A stretch of 64,000 bases of DNA from Arabidopsis thaliana (Eukaryota > Streptophyta > Magnoliopsida > Brassicales > Brassicaceae): NCBI RefSeq assembly GCF_000001735.4, contig NC_003071.7, forward strand, positions 18,513,443 to 18,577,442, written 5' to 3'. The position numbers were made by a program, and so were the translations under genes. Below are positions 22,091-35,556 of the stretch, one piece after another (the first letter of the stretch is position 1; every line of letters starts with the position of its first letter). Below the pieces are notes generated by a model, which was not told the DNA's origin, did not search any database, and was given only the letters and a program-made list of their open reading frames with translations.

Positions 22091-23851
22091 CAGCTATCAG
22101 TCTATCACACCGTGATGTCAATTATAATCACGAAGGATGAATGACAATATCATATAAAATATAATTGGACTATATAATAAAACAAATGAGAACCTGCAGA
22201 TCAGTGTGACTAATGGGGTCAATATTCCTCAATCAACTAAAAAGATTCTAAATGAACAATAGCCACACTTTCCTGAAGTGGACAGTACTAAGCTACTAGC
22301 TCGATTTATTTCACAACTATGAGCATATATAGAGAATCTGTGCCTGCATGTGTATATGTACATATACTGTACACATAATTACATATACGTGTTAATAATG
22401 TCGTTCATTAATTGTTCAATGAATTCTTTTATAATAACAACTGGGGGAAATAATTAAATGGAAGGAGTATTTTCTATTTATTGTGGTGGCCAATGGCCAT
22501 ATATACAATAAATATCAAGTAAAGTGGTTTCCTAATTAATTATAATGGCGCCGAATCGAATATGACGTACTAACAGTCTTACACAGATACAATAACATAT
22601 ATATAGTTACGTTCTATACATATTCCTTCACATAAATTTGATATGGTACGTGTACGTTTTATATTAAATACCTAGACCCATTCGTATTAATTAAAATCTA
22701 ATGACGTGGACAGCCATCTCAATTATGCTTTCATGCCTTTATTTTTCCTCTCGAGAAGGAAACAAAAAGCTTAATGACATTTAATTATGAAATTAATTAA
22801 TTGAAAGAGATGGCTTAATGCTTTGGTCAAGGAGGCTAGGTGTGAATCTTGTGTTTCTTTATTTTATTACTCCTAGTGTATACTCGACTTATTTACGGCA
22901 CGTGTAAACAAATACCTCGAGCCGACATGTAATTTGATTATTTGGACATAATTAGTTACTGTCGTAAGTCGTTAACTAGGTTATTTACTCGAAAAAAGTG
23001 ACGTTCTTTTAATTTAGAAAACAAAAACTCTGACAAGTCTTTTAATAGACCCCAATAATATAGGGTTTTGGGGTTGGGGTTTGATAATGTTCTTTCAAAT
23101 TTAAATTAATTATTTTAAAATCGCCCATTATCGTTTAACCTTTTTTAATTACGTATAGTATATAGATTAATATATACTTAAAATTTTTAGTCTGATAATG
23201 AAAATTCCGAAACAACATTTGTGTATGGGTTCTATCCGAGTCTTGGCATTGTATTCGTACTCTATTTCTTAATTTAACCAATCTAACATATTTACGAAAA
23301 AGAAAAAACTCTACGAGAAATAGAAATTAGAATAGATGCTAAATTTTTATAAATGACGACGTGACACTAACTCCAATTTTGTTTGGACGAATAAAAGTAG
23401 AAGATGGGAAATTCATGTGTTAAGAGGTGACGCACATGCACGAGGGTCGGGCCATATTAGACTAAAAGTAAAAAAAAAAAAAGTTTAAACGACTTGCCAT
23501 GCAATTAATTTTTGTTCTTTTTTCCCTCAATAAAATACATAATATTTTTCCTTTTAATAACAAAATTGTTGTGTATGTACATAATAAATAAAACCATGTT
23601 GTTTCAATTTATTTTCACATGGAACAAAACTGGTTCGCTGAAACTGTGAATCTCAATAATATCTTTTTTGTTCTATGGACCCCATTCCATACTGCCTCCT
23701 TCGTTTTATTATAAAGAAAAAACATTATATTTTTTTCCATATAATATGAAAAAGCCAAAGAAAAAAAAAAGATTGTGGAGGAATATTAATACAGCCCACT
23801 TCACATCTATTTTTGTGCAACCATCTCTCTAAAGCTTCTTCTCTCATAACA

Positions 23852-24739
23852 ATGGCAAGACAAATCAACATAGAGAGTAGTGTTTCTCAAGTTACCTTTA
23901 TCTCCTCCGCCATCCCCGCCGTATCTTCCTCCTCCTCCATCACCGCTTCCGCCTCATTGTCCTCTTCACCTACTACATCTTCCTCTTCTTCGTCATCAAC
24001 AAATTCTAACTTCATTGAGGAAGACAACTCTAAAAGAAAAGCATCTCGAAGATCATTGTCATCGTTAGTCTCCGTTGAAGACGATGATGATCAAAACGGT
24101 GGAGGTGGGAAACGGCGAAAGACCAACGGTGGAGATAAACATCCGACGTATAGAGGAGTGAGGATGAGGAGTTGGGGAAAATGGGTGTCGGAGATTAGAG
24201 AGCCGAGAAAGAAATCAAGAATCTGGCTCGGGACTTATCCAACGGCTGAGATGGCAGCTCGAGCTCATGACGTAGCGGCTTTAGCCATTAAAGGTACAAC
24301 GGCTTACCTCAATTTTCCCAAGTTAGCCGGCGAGCTTCCTCGTCCAGTCACAAATTCTCCTAAAGACATTCAAGCCGCCGCCTCTTTAGCGGCCGTTAAC
24401 TGGCAAGATTCGGTCAACGATGTGAGTAATTCTGAAGTGGCTGAAATAGTTGAAGCCGAGCCGAGTCGAGCCGTGGTGGCTCAGTTGTTTTCTTCGGACA
24501 CAAGCACGACGACGACGACTCAGAGTCAAGAGTATTCGGAAGCTTCGTGTGCTTCGACTTCGGCGTGTACGGACAAAGACAGTGAGGAAGAGAAGCTGTT
24601 TGATTTGCCGGATTTGTTTACCGATGAGAATGAGATGATGATACGAAACGATGCGTTTTGCTACTACTCGTCCACGTGGCAGCTTTGTGGAGCCGATGCT
24701 GGGTTTCGGCTTGAAGAGCCGTTTTTTCTATCTGAATGA
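23852..24739 (+). CDS. ERF034: ERF034, AP2/ERF transcription factor of DREB subgroup A-4
   Basis: A single exon of 295 residues, intronless as is usual for this subgroup. The ATG at 23852 opens [13 protein letters not shown]. Domains: a serine-rich N-terminus (24-52), a basic patch (KRRK, 87-90), an AP2 domain at about 99-156 ([45 protein letters not shown]), and an acidic C-terminus ([12 protein letters not shown]) likely to activate transcription. Valine and glutamate at AP2 positions 14 and 19 (WVSEIRE) are the DREB signature. DREB proteins bind DRE/CRT (CCGAC) promoter elements in the nucleus. The specific role of ERF034 is less established. Several kilobases of gene-free DNA lie upstream. 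Confidence 0.95.
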
Positions 24740-25114
24740 CTAAAGTACCCCTCTCGAGAGAGCTCTCACTAACACTTTATTAGTTTGCCATTTACTTCTT
24801 CTTCATTTTCTCTATTTACGTTTGATATTTTTTTTTCTTTCCAACTTGAGTGATATTGATTTTTTGTAAAGAAACAATTTCTTTTTTTTTTCCTAGCAAA
24901 ATCGTGTTTGTGTAATATAAATGTGGTGATAACATGTTGAAATATTGCAGAATAATATAATGTAGCCTTACAAAAATCGTTTGAGAGTATTTTTTAGACC
25001 CTATTATTGTTAGAATTCAATATGATTTATTCACAAACATTCTCATTTATCAAATACTTATTCTGTCAATATCAATACATTTTAGCCTAGTTAATCAGTA
25101 ATAAAAATAACATA
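24740..25114. other. ERF034 3' flank
   Basis: T-rich 3'UTR-like sequence follows the stop, then AT-rich DNA up to the MITE. No coding frames are visible. Confidence 0.5.
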
Positions 25115-25116
25115 TA

Positions 25117-25374
25117 CTCCCTCTATTTTTTTTTTTTTGATTGTTTAGAAAAAAAAATTGTTTCTAAAAGATTGATTTTTTAAGTTTTCCATATAATATT
25201 TATTGGTTAGTATTGATAAATTGTAATTTTCAAGAAAAATAGTTAATTATCATTGGTTTAAAGTTATAGAAAACTGTAAAACACTAAAAATAATACATTT
25301 ATAATCAACATTTAATATCTTTTCTTAATATATGTGTTTTTTCTAAACAATCAAATAAAAAGGTACAAATGGAG
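25117..25374. mobile_element. Stowaway-like MITE
   Basis: A 258-bp element flanked by TA on both sides (25115-25116, 25375-25376). The left end reads CTCCCTC, then a T-run and TTTGATTGTTTAGAAAAAA. The reverse complement of the right end reads CTCCATTTGTACC, then TTTTTATTTGATTGTTTAG and AAAAAA. Terminal inverted repeats are therefore about 38 bp. The TA target duplication, CTCC ends, AT-rich interior and lack of coding capacity fit a Tc1/mariner-derived Stowaway MITE. Confidence 0.85.
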
Positions 25375-25376
25375 TA

Positions 25377-28300
25377 CATATTAGTGATTTAGTACATCCT
25401 TTTCTTCAAACTAGTTCTATCTAGTTACCGGCAACCGCAATTACTAAGGATTTTGCTCTCTCTCTCTCAAGTCCATTTATCGATTACTATTTGAATTAGT
25501 AAAATTTGCATTTTAAATGTATTTCACTTGTTGACAAAGATCGTTATATTGTTCGCTTAGTACATACTTAATTATTACCAACATTAACTAAGATGCATAT
25601 TTGTAAAGAGCATCATTAATTAACGCAGTCACACGTAATCCACGTTCTTGGGCTAGTTTTATAACTACCTTTTCCTTTTCGGATTAATATGTCATATATA
25701 GTGTATGAGTTTTGATGAGATGATGATTGTGAAAATTGACAGTGAAGAAGACAAACTTTTGATAAATTATTTAATTGTTATATATAAAACAAATCAAACT
25801 TAGGTGTTGGAAAATAACATGAGTCACATGGTGATGATGTCTTTGGTTCTTTTATCTACAACTTTAACATTTTTTGTTGTTAATTTTAGTGTTTTAATAG
25901 TGTTTTTTAACTTTGTTTGTTTGTCCACTTCTTTAATATATGTCAAAAGTGAAAGGATATAAAACTGTAATAAGGTGATTGCTTTTGGCCAACACCTTAC
26001 TTTGTTCACCACTATGAGGCAATTTAAGACTGTTATTGATTCCCAAACATATTGGACCCTTAGATTTGAGAGTGACAAATAACTTTGTTATATATAAAAC
26101 TAATTTTATTTAATAATTCTTTTTTTTGTCATAAGACTCATAACATACAACAACAGTAAATGGCAAAATAGGTGAAAACCCACTACATGAAACGATTTGC
26201 TCACACATAGGTTAGTACTAAACAAACAAAAAATAAACGAATCAAACTCATTATACAATACACATCTTTCAAAAATAGATTTATCGTCCACAACAAAATT
26301 CGTATTATACTCATATATCAAGTGTTTCATTCGATGGTTAAGTTTAGTTTTGAGATTGGAACTCGACCTTTATATCGAAGGGAGAAAAAGGTTAGGTTTA
26401 TAATTGCCCTTGAAAATTTGTAATACTCGAATATACATGTACTATATATGTTGATTTGGTGAGACGTAGGGATAGTTGAAGACAGGTCATTAAATAGAAA
26501 CATAGTGGGTGTACGAGTGAGCTCACTATCATTATCTCAAAACATGGTAATAATAATTAATTGATGGGTTAATTTTCTATTTTCTCATGATTTTAAGCTT
26601 TGAATGTATGTAGACAATTTAAGTCTCCAATTTATAGCAGCCTATGATCAATTACTTTATTTATATCGCGTTCTGTATACAACGTTAGGTACGTTCATAC
26701 GTATCCTCCACAATTCCTAATCGACCATTTGTGTTTCTTTTTTGGAAACTTCTGAGTGTTATTGAAATGGGATTATATACTATATATATATATATATAAT
26801 ATTCCTACCTGACATGCATTTAAAAAAAAAAAAGATAACAATGACTTGAATTTCTTTTTTGCAACTGTAGTCGCGGACTATACGTTTTAAAACAGTTTTA
26901 ACTTTAATTTAGAAGTGTAGCAAATTAATAGATATTCAAAGAAAGAGCGAGTCATCTAATAAATATATTTTTGATAAACCATAAAAAGTTTTGGTTTCAG
27001 TTTTAGTGTTTCACCAATCAAAATAGCATTGATTAAATTTTGTATGTACCTGGATTGTTTGGACGATTACCTGACTGACAAGATACAAGAAGGTGAATTT
27101 GTTGTTTGGCATCTTGTGGCATGCAAACCTAACTATGGACAGACTCTTAATCAGTCCATTTTATATTCTTAAGACTACGATATTTGCCACTGGTTCCGTA
27201 TTATTGGACGGTACAACTATAGATATATTATCTCTTCTTTTTTACTAGCAATGTGTAAAACCAATAATATATCTAATTCAAAAAAGCAAAGGAAAAGGAA
27301 CCCTATGTATACCAAGAGGGAGCTAATTATATTGAAAATGTTGAAAATAGTATACAAACTTAATTTTTATCATAAATTCGAATTATTTGGATCGAAATTG
27401 ATCTTGTCCCGTGACACTATTTTCAAGGTAATTAATTTCAACAAGTATAATAGACTAATAAGATCAGATTTTTTTGTTGTTGTTACCAAATAAAATATAG
27501 AGTAAAATGAAAAAGATTTGAAATGTGTATAGTTGTATTAAAAAAAAAAAATCAAGTTCCACAAAAAAGATAAAATTGAAGAAAATGGAGTCGTAGTGCT
27601 TTAGGAAAAGTAATTAAGATACTAAGTGTATGATTGTTTTCCTCTTTCGTCAATATTATGCTTTTAAAAGAGAAAAATGCAGGTTGACAGTGTATTAAGC
27701 TATTTTCTTGTTGGTCTTAGTTTACTTATTTATGTGCGTGACCTTATTTTATTTCTTGTTGGTTTAAGCTATTTTCTTTCTCTTTTACAGTTTTACCTCA
27801 AAAACAAAAACAAAAACCACTGTATAATATATATAGATAATGTGTCAAAATGTTCGTAAATATAACAACGAAAAAATAGGAACAAGGAAAACTTATTACT
27901 AAATATTTTGCTAACGATTCTTATGTATAGTTGCATTGTTAAATAATAATATAGTCATGAATTTCCTTACTATAAGAAACGTATTTAATTTCTTACTATT
28001 ATAATTTATAATGAATGGTCTTGTTTGTAACACAAACAACATATTTCTACCACAATCTGCACTTTTGATATTTTAATCAAATTAGTGATATACAGACGTA
28101 TATGTATATAGATCCCGAGAGATAGAAGCAGAATGGAGCTAAAACATGTGATCTTTATCTTTGGGAATAAAGTGGCCAAGAAAAGAAAAAGCAAGCAATT
28201 AGAAAGACCAAACTCAAAGCAGTAGCAGAAGAGAATAACAATACGAAGAAGAAAATAATTAAGAGCATATTGTTCAAATAAATTAACTCTTTCTTTTCAC

Positions 28301-29159
28301 CTCTCAGCCATTTTTTTAAAAGAAAGAAAAGAGAAAAAGAACATGTGCGGCAAATACCAATGATCATGTCTTGCGGGAAGAGGAAACACTTGCAATACTT
28401 GAAATGTAAAGGGCTAAAGGAGCAAGTATTATTGGGAAAACATGGTATTGAGGCCATCTAAAATACTTTTACGGTACATTCCGAAGTTGTATGTTAAAGC
28501 TCAAAATTGATAATGCATGAAATGATTTTAGTCTTTTTCTTACATTTTCAACTATTGGTTTTAACCCACTTTTACAAACCGTAGTTACAGAGAGAAACAC
28601 TAGTACTAAATTCACTTATAATATTTAAGGTCATTGGAGATCCACCAAAAATACTTGTAATTCCTACCTAGGATTGTGAAAGACCATCTCGAATCATGAT
28701 CCCAAGGATCGAAGTCTTTGGAGATGCCAACAAACAAATTGGATTGCAATTCATCGCAAATGGTACAAATATCCAAAATCTTGCCTCGTGTTTTCTAAAT
28801 TGAGAATCTTAGAACACTACATCACAAACGTTTGGATCATACACAAATGTAGAACAAAAAAGAAGATTTAATTGAAAAATCAATTGCGGAAACCATGTTC
28901 CAAATTACAAACAAAAAGGAAGTATCACCAAAGACATAAACCCTAACAGTGTTACCTATTCTCTATCACATTATCAAAATCCCAAAATGGTTCCTCAAAA
29001 ACTCTGATTTGCCATATCCAATTATTCTTCATGACCTTTCCCAATAAAAGAGAGTAATAATTACAGAGAGATCTAATGTTTATCCTATATGAGAAAAAGT
29101 ACCTGTGTGTGTTTCACAGTTTCATCATACATCATCATGCTCAGAGTGTTTTGGTGCGG
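25377..29159. other. Gene-poor region between the MITE and the HUB1 3' end
   Basis: AT-rich DNA with an AT dinucleotide run near 26780-26800 and a 16-bp direct repeat (25775-25790, 26085-26100). Frames near 27251-27493 and 28155-28457 are low-complexity. No recognisable genes are present. The HUB1 3'UTR should occupy roughly 28950-29159. Confidence 0.5.
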
Positions 29160-32100
29160 TCATATGTAGATAGGTTTAATATCATTTGGTCCAAAACTTG
29201 CTGAGCATGTTGGACACTTCTTTTGTCGAGTTCCTGTGAGCTTTTGCACACATGGGTTGCAGAACAAATGGTAGCACTTCGTAATCACCACCTAGTTTGT
29301 TAAGCCAAAGACCAAAACCAATCAGCAATCACGCACGCAGTTGACTAAAAGATTCAAGGGATCATGATTTGAGCGTCTTGCTGAGATCTAAATAATGGAG
29401 AGCAGTGACTCTTTACCTCTTTTGGGCGATCGTTGCAGGCCTTACACTTCAGAATTTCTTTAAATTCACTGAGTTCTTGTCGGAGCTTTTGAATGGCCGA
29501 TGATCCTTCTATGAGAGACCGAAGACGAGAAACTTTCTTTTTGGCTATTTCCATTTCCTCCTCTATCCTTCTCCTATTGAACCTGATATACGCAGAAAAG
29601 AACGATACCTTCATCACTAACACTTGTTTATGACTATTAATTAGGATAGAGAAGATGGAGGGAGCAATTGATTTACCTTTCAATCTCCAGTTCCAGTTCT
29701 AATGCCCCATAATCCAGCCGACTTTGCTCAACTTTAGAATGGGACTCCTCCAGCCTTGACCTAGCTTGTTCCAAGCCATTCCCGATGTCTGCACGTTTCT
29801 TTTGCAGATTTTCAAGAGAAACAGACTTTTGATATTTATCTTCCGCTAGTTTCTGAAACTGATCTGTGCAGAACCTCAACTGCAAGGAAAAAGAAAAACA
29901 CCTTAGTCAAAGTCTCACAATAAGGAGGCTTACAATTTGAGCATACGGGCACACACAGATATACCTGATCTTCAATTCTTGATGATTTCTTGGATAGGAA
30001 ACTGGCATATGCACTGCCTTGCTGTATATCCTTATCCATGATGTATTTATCGATAAGCAGAGTATCTTGCATCTGCCTAGAAGTTATGCCTTCCAAGAAA
30101 AGCTGAAACAACAATGGGCGAGCAAAAAATTACATCTCATTGTCTGATCCAAGTAACAAACCATCCTTTTTTTCATGATATTCTAGCAAAACATACAAGG
30201 TATAACCACAGAAATTGGTCCATGCCCATTAAAACGATCCATCAATCTCTGAATAAATGTAACACTACTAGATATAAGAGTAAGTGAGAAGTCACAGAGA
30301 TAGATCAGATAGAGGAACTAGAAGAGTTTGGACACGATACCTTGATGTTATAGTCATCCCTCTCTGTAACTTGAAGCAAAAGCTGTTGGTTTTGCGGTAC
30401 AATGTCCTCATAGGCACTTCCAATTGTCTAAAAGAATATAGTTACTGTAAATCGATACGCAACATCAAGGTTTTTAAAATATGTTAAGAACAAAGAAACA
30501 CGAAATTTCATAAGCCAACCTGTATTTCAGAAAGATATGTTCCATGTTCTTCATGTTTAGATTTCAAGATATCAGAATGCTTGGCGACATCCCTGAAACA
30601 GAAAAGACTTATCCTTGTCAAACAAAAAACTCTCAAAGAATTCCTATGGAAGAACTGCGTGATTGCATCTATAAATTGCAGACTTCTACTTATACTTATT
30701 TACCTTTTACAATCATCCATTTTCTGCCTTAAATCAGCAATCTCTGCTTCCGCAGCAGCCAACATTTGTTGGGAAACGGCTTCAGCTTCATTTGCTGCCT
30801 TAACGCGCAACTCCAGATTTTGCTCATCAAGGGATGATTTCAAACTCTGAACATGAGCCCAAGCCCTGTACTCCTGTTCCTTGGCTTCAGCTATGTCCCT
30901 GCCATAGCACATTATCGACAGTGATGCTTAAGGCAATATACCAACCGCATTATAATAATGTGTTCAGTCAAGATAAGAAGATAAACAAATCCTAACACAT
31001 CCAAAAGAGTTTTTATCAGATGGAACTGTAAAAATAGATCAGATATTAAAAGCTGTCATGGATAAATTGAAAATGTGAACATAAGTTTCTTCAGAAACGC
31101 AAGAAAAATTAACAACAAACTTTCAGCAAGATTCGATAGTTCAGTCAGAAGGCAAGATTAATAACAGCACTTGTTGTTATACTATATATTTGGACAGTGA
31201 GAAGGGGAAGATAAGGAAACTTTTCTCTAAGAATTGAAATCTTAGATATCGTTATATATAGTTGTGCTTACCTCGCATCAGTGGACTCACGTTTATACAT
31301 GTCCAGAAACAACTTTAACTCCTCATGACTGTTCTTCAAATCACAAACCTGCATGACAGACTCCAATCAATTGAAAGTAAAGAACATAACAACTACCACT
31401 TTGCCAACCAAAGACATTTAACAAGATTTAAATTGCTAATCCGCCTTTTCACTATACTTTTTCCAAGAAATAATGCAAAGTAACAATAACCAATATGAAC
31501 ACTGTCAACATATATAAGTCATGGGCAGTACACTGAAAAAGGTAGATACATTGCATCATACCGTAGCATTCAGGTCACCTAACTGAGAAGCATAATCAGC
31601 TGATCTCAATTGCAATGCTTCATACTCTTTTGTCTGTTCACCAATTAAGCTTATTAAGTAAGCATAACATAAACTGTAACAATAAGCATCAATCACTGTT
31701 CACATTATTTCCCACCTTCCTACATAGAACCCCAGAGAGGGACTGGACATCAGCCCGCAGAGAATGAATACCTCCAGCAGTCTCTTTATAATTGTTTAAT
31801 TGACTACGCATGGAACTCATTTCCTCGGGGAACGAAGAAATTAATGCCTTCATATCTGCAAAGATTTCTTTTCTACCTGACATACGAATAACTTAATCAG
31901 ACTCCAAAGTGAAACAGGTGTGGGTGGGAGATACAGAATTGGAAGTCAAAGTAATCAATTTGTGACCTCGCTCTCTTGATATATTTCCCAGCCTAGTCTT
32001 GATTCGCATTTTTTCATCCAGTTGTTTCTGTATCTCCGAATCCAAAGAAGCCATTCTAGAATCAGTAACAGCAGACGTCTTTCGAGAAACATCACCTAGT

Positions 32101-34805
32101 TCATTTTTTATATTTATCTCCCTTTCCTTCCAGACTATACTATCTTTTTCAACCTGAAATTTTCGAATGGAGGAAAGCTTCACAACTAAATATACAACGT
32201 AAATTTTATAAACATAGATACAAAATGAAAATCGCAAACCAGATATAACCTGCAGTTTCTCAAGTAAAGCCATATACTGGAAAACTGCTTCTTTGGATTT
32301 TTCTAGCTGGTCTTTCAAAGAAAGGCAGGCTTGAGAAGATGAGATGCACCTCACAGACTTTGACTTGTTCTGTTAGAAAACTCTTACATCAGTTTTAGCA
32401 ATAGGAAGAGGCTACCATTCCACAAATTTTCATATATCAAACCCCATACAGAGACAAACTAATACAAATACCCCAATTGGATCAATACACTGACCTGTAA
32501 ATTACTCATTTTTCCAAGCATCTTTGTCCTCTCCTCATGAAGATTTTTTAGCTGTTGTAGCCTGCCTGAAGCCAGGACCTACCGAAACCAGGCCGTTATC
32601 AACCCAAAACTTAAAGAATTACCAATGAAAACAAATCAGAAAAACAAAGATACCGTTAACTCTTTCAGAACTGTTTCCATGTCTTGCAGATCCCTTTGTT
32701 TATCCCTCTCCCGATCACTGGTAGCAAGCTTATTTCCAAGACTCAACACTGGGAAAAACGCCCCAGCTGTTGCATCCCTTTCTGCTCTCAATGCTGACAA
32801 GTCACCATTACACTGCTGAAGCTCCACAACCTCATCCTCTAGCTCCCCTTCGAATAGACCAAATAAAGTATAATATCAGTTGATGCGGTAGTCAAGAAGC
32901 ATTAATCCAAAAGCAGGCATGTAAACTAAAATAAATTTTAACTCTTTGAATTTCTTAACTGTGGCTACTGTCAGTATTGAAATCTTACATCTTAAGGTAA
33001 ACGGGTAATTTATCAACAAAATTAAGATGCTTCACTTATGTGGATGTATGTCATTCTCAAAGAATTACCAGCTTCTCTATCTCCTAAAATCTACCGAAAT
33101 ATATAAATATGGGTAAATGGTATAAAAGAAAACTAAGAAGTTCATGTCTCAGAAGGGTTTTGTACACCCATCAGTTCGCTAATGAGTATATCTTCCACAG
33201 CTACATGTCTTCTTAACAGCTGGCTCTACCATAGAGGTTTTCTTCCAGTCTTAATGTATCTCTCTCTTCAATCTTAATCTCTATGATCTAAATCCAATCA
33301 TGGCTATTAAACAACTGAGTAGTGCTGGACATAAATACACAGGCGTGGAATTGGAAGATTCACAATTTGATCACCTCTACTTACACTTATCCTCATCAAT
33401 CAAAAGCGAGATATGATTTCAGTAGCTTTTCATGTATATAGGACCTTTTTTTGTCAAGCCACGTATATGATTACAAATTTACATTTGATGCATGAATACT
33501 ATATCCATATAAACAATGCCAATTAAAAAATCCATTTTAACAGTATATAGTCGAGTGAGACGAGACTAAGTAGCTACCTCTTATTCGTTTGAGGTCTACT
33601 CTAACTTTAGCATCAGCATCGCGATGACTCTGCAATTCTCTAGAAAGTGATTTGAACTTCACAAGTACATCATCTAGATCCCCTCTGAAACTTTTAATTT
33701 CTGATTCCAACTCACTCAGAGCTAGCTGACCGCACAAATCTAGAAAAGAAAGCAATTCCACATAGGACCTGGGTTAATACTAAAATGTTATAAAGGCCAT
33801 AACAAGAGCTGACAATTGATCGCAGTGGAAGTCATACCTTTACCAAGATTGGTTCTGAGAACTGTGGGATATAATTCATCCTTCAGACACCTCAAATCCT
33901 CTGTCGCGGCTACTAGATTATACAAGGTTTGCGTCATCTGGCTTGACGTATTCACTCCATTTTCTTCCATCTGATTCGAGCAGATATTGGATGAGGAGCT
34001 CTCAGTAGCACCAGTTTCAAGTAGCCGGTTGATGAAATCGTTTTTCACGGCTGGAGAAGACCCATCTGTGTAGCAATTTAAAGTTAACCTTTCAAAAAGT
34101 CATATTTGTAACATATAAAACCAAATCTAAACTAGATCCTAGCACTAACAGAACGAAGAAAAGGCGGGCTTAAGTTGTTCATACCCTCCTTGTTTACAAA
34201 CCTATGAGCTCCGCTGCTTGAATCACTCACACGAACAGAGCATGATTCCACTGAAGCTGTAAGCTGCTATACAAGCATTAATTAGTTCTCTAGAAAAAGA
34301 GATCTAATCCAAGTTCTATTAGAATCGAAAGCAAATTCAGTGTTACCTTTTCCCAAGACTTATGGACAGTCTTCAAACTGGAGTTGTATGGTAATTGTTT
34401 TTCCTTGATCTGAGAGAGTTTATCCTCAAGAATAGAACACTCAACCTGCTGAGCCTCTAGCTTTTGTGATAGCTTAAGATTTTGGAACTGAAGAACTGCA
34501 GTATCAAGCTGTATCAAACGAAAACAAACTCCTTAAGAGAGAGAATCCCAATTCCAAAATAGACCAAATTCGAGACAAAAGACATTCAGTATATGAATCT
34601 CTAATAGCTGGAAAGCTATGATTGATTGGATAAGTAAGAGAATAGATGTAAAGGGCATGCACAAGGGGGAGATGAAGAAGAAAGAAACCTTGTCCTCGGA
34701 GGAGGGCCAAAAGAAAGGCTGTTTCTTTACGGCGGCTGCAGCTTCAGAAGGTGATATGGAGCTAAAGTGACGCCTTTTACGGTCAGGCTCGCCTGTGCTC
34801 GCCAT
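29160..34805 (-). CDS. HUB1: HUB1, RING E3 ligase for histone H2B monoubiquitination (Bre1 homologue)
   Basis: Nineteen exons, in transcription order 34689-34805, 34347-34508, 34185-34263, 33838-34065, 33578-33739, 32654-32847, 32495-32578, 32250-32369, 31967-32153, 31716-31876, 31562-31633, 31272-31348, 30704-30898, 30520-30592, 30341-30427, 29965-30102, 29677-29879, 29417-29582 and 29160-29291, splice in frame to 878 residues, the known length. The N-terminus has a basic DRKRRH patch. Most of the protein is coiled coil, used for homo- and hetero-oligomerisation with HUB2. The C-terminus is a C3HC4 RING (C825, C828, C840, H842, C845, C848, C860, C863). In the nucleus it ubiquitinates H2B with UBC1/2, which affects dormancy, flowering, cell cycle and defence. 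Confidence 0.98.
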
Positions 34806-34809
34806 TGAA

Positions 34810-35018
34810 AAACCCTAGAATCGCCAATTAACAGGATTAAGCCTTGTCTCACATCACCATCAGATTGAGTTTGAGGAAGCTCGAATACAAATCCCCCAAA
34901 CCCAATGAGAAAACCCTAAACGATCCAAAGCTACGTGATTGCTTTAACCGAGGTAATTCCAATTGCTCCGCAGCTCTCCTTCGGAATAAAAAAAAACAAA
35001 CAAAAAGAAACCCTAATC
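34810..35018. promoter_or_regulatory. Three telo-box motifs in the HUB1 leader/promoter
   Basis: AAACCCTA occurs at 34810-34817, 34911-34918 and 35008-35015, all on the plus strand, within 210 bp upstream of the HUB1 ATG. Telo boxes are common in Arabidopsis promoters of genes active in cycling cells and are bound by TRB/PURalpha-type proteins. A role here is inferred. Confidence 0.5.
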
Positions 35019-35556
35019 TCACAGGTCTTCCAAATTCGATCAGACTCTAATGCTATCAAACGCAAACAGACTTTGTCTGATCTTTGTGCGACTTAGATAT
35101 TACAAACCGAGAACACACACAGCACTCACAGAAACAAAAACAAGAGTGAAAAGAAAGAGAGAGAGAAGAGAGAGTTGAAGTTAATTCGAGTACGATGGCG
35201 TAATTTTGTGAACATCTGGAGGGCACTTTCGGGAATTACATATTCCACTTACAGTATATAAGCATCGGCCGTCCATAGAATCTCCAACGATCCGAGCCGC
35301 ACGATCACGGTTCGTTAAAGGAATAGAGAGAAAAACATAACTAATCTTCTAATAAAAATTAATCAACAATAAAAGAAAAAAAAAGAAGCAAATTAAGTAG
35401 TCTTATAAATATAAAATCTACCGTTTGTAATAATTTTTTTGTTATCGTGTGATTCAAACCTGATAGTAAATTAGTAAGAAATAAAACAAAAAGATAGAAA
35501 CAAATACAGTAATTTGAAGTCTCAAGACGAAAGTAGAAATAAAACAATTTGGTTTA

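Larger units (their letters stand above)
18347..23851. other. Long gene-poor region upstream of ERF034
   Basis: About 5.5 kb between divergent genes contains no open frame with family-like sequence. The longest (near 18536-18892) is unlike a protein. Visible features are two direct repeats (listed separately), poly-A/T runs, and a G-box at 22900-22905. The stretch just after 21310 (TATATAAAATT, then a CT-rich run at 21370-21400) looks like a promoter plus leader, so a non-coding transcript is possible. No tRNA or transposon ends were recognised. Confidence 0.5.

Noticed and set aside
23813..23851. Extended N-terminus for ERF034 (13 extra codons)
   Set aside because: The frame's first codon is TTG; the first ATG is at 23852 and matches the known start.
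25775..26100. 16-bp direct repeat (TTGTTATATATAAAAC) 310 bp apart, considered as long target duplication or solo-LTR relic
   Set aside because: The repeated word is simple AT-rich sequence, and the DNA between shows no LTR ends or matching termini.
28155..28457. 100-codon hydrophobic minus-strand frame downstream of HUB1
   Set aside because: Hydrophobicity comes from T/C-rich complement of A/G-rich DNA; no signal peptide logic, no family match and no promoter.
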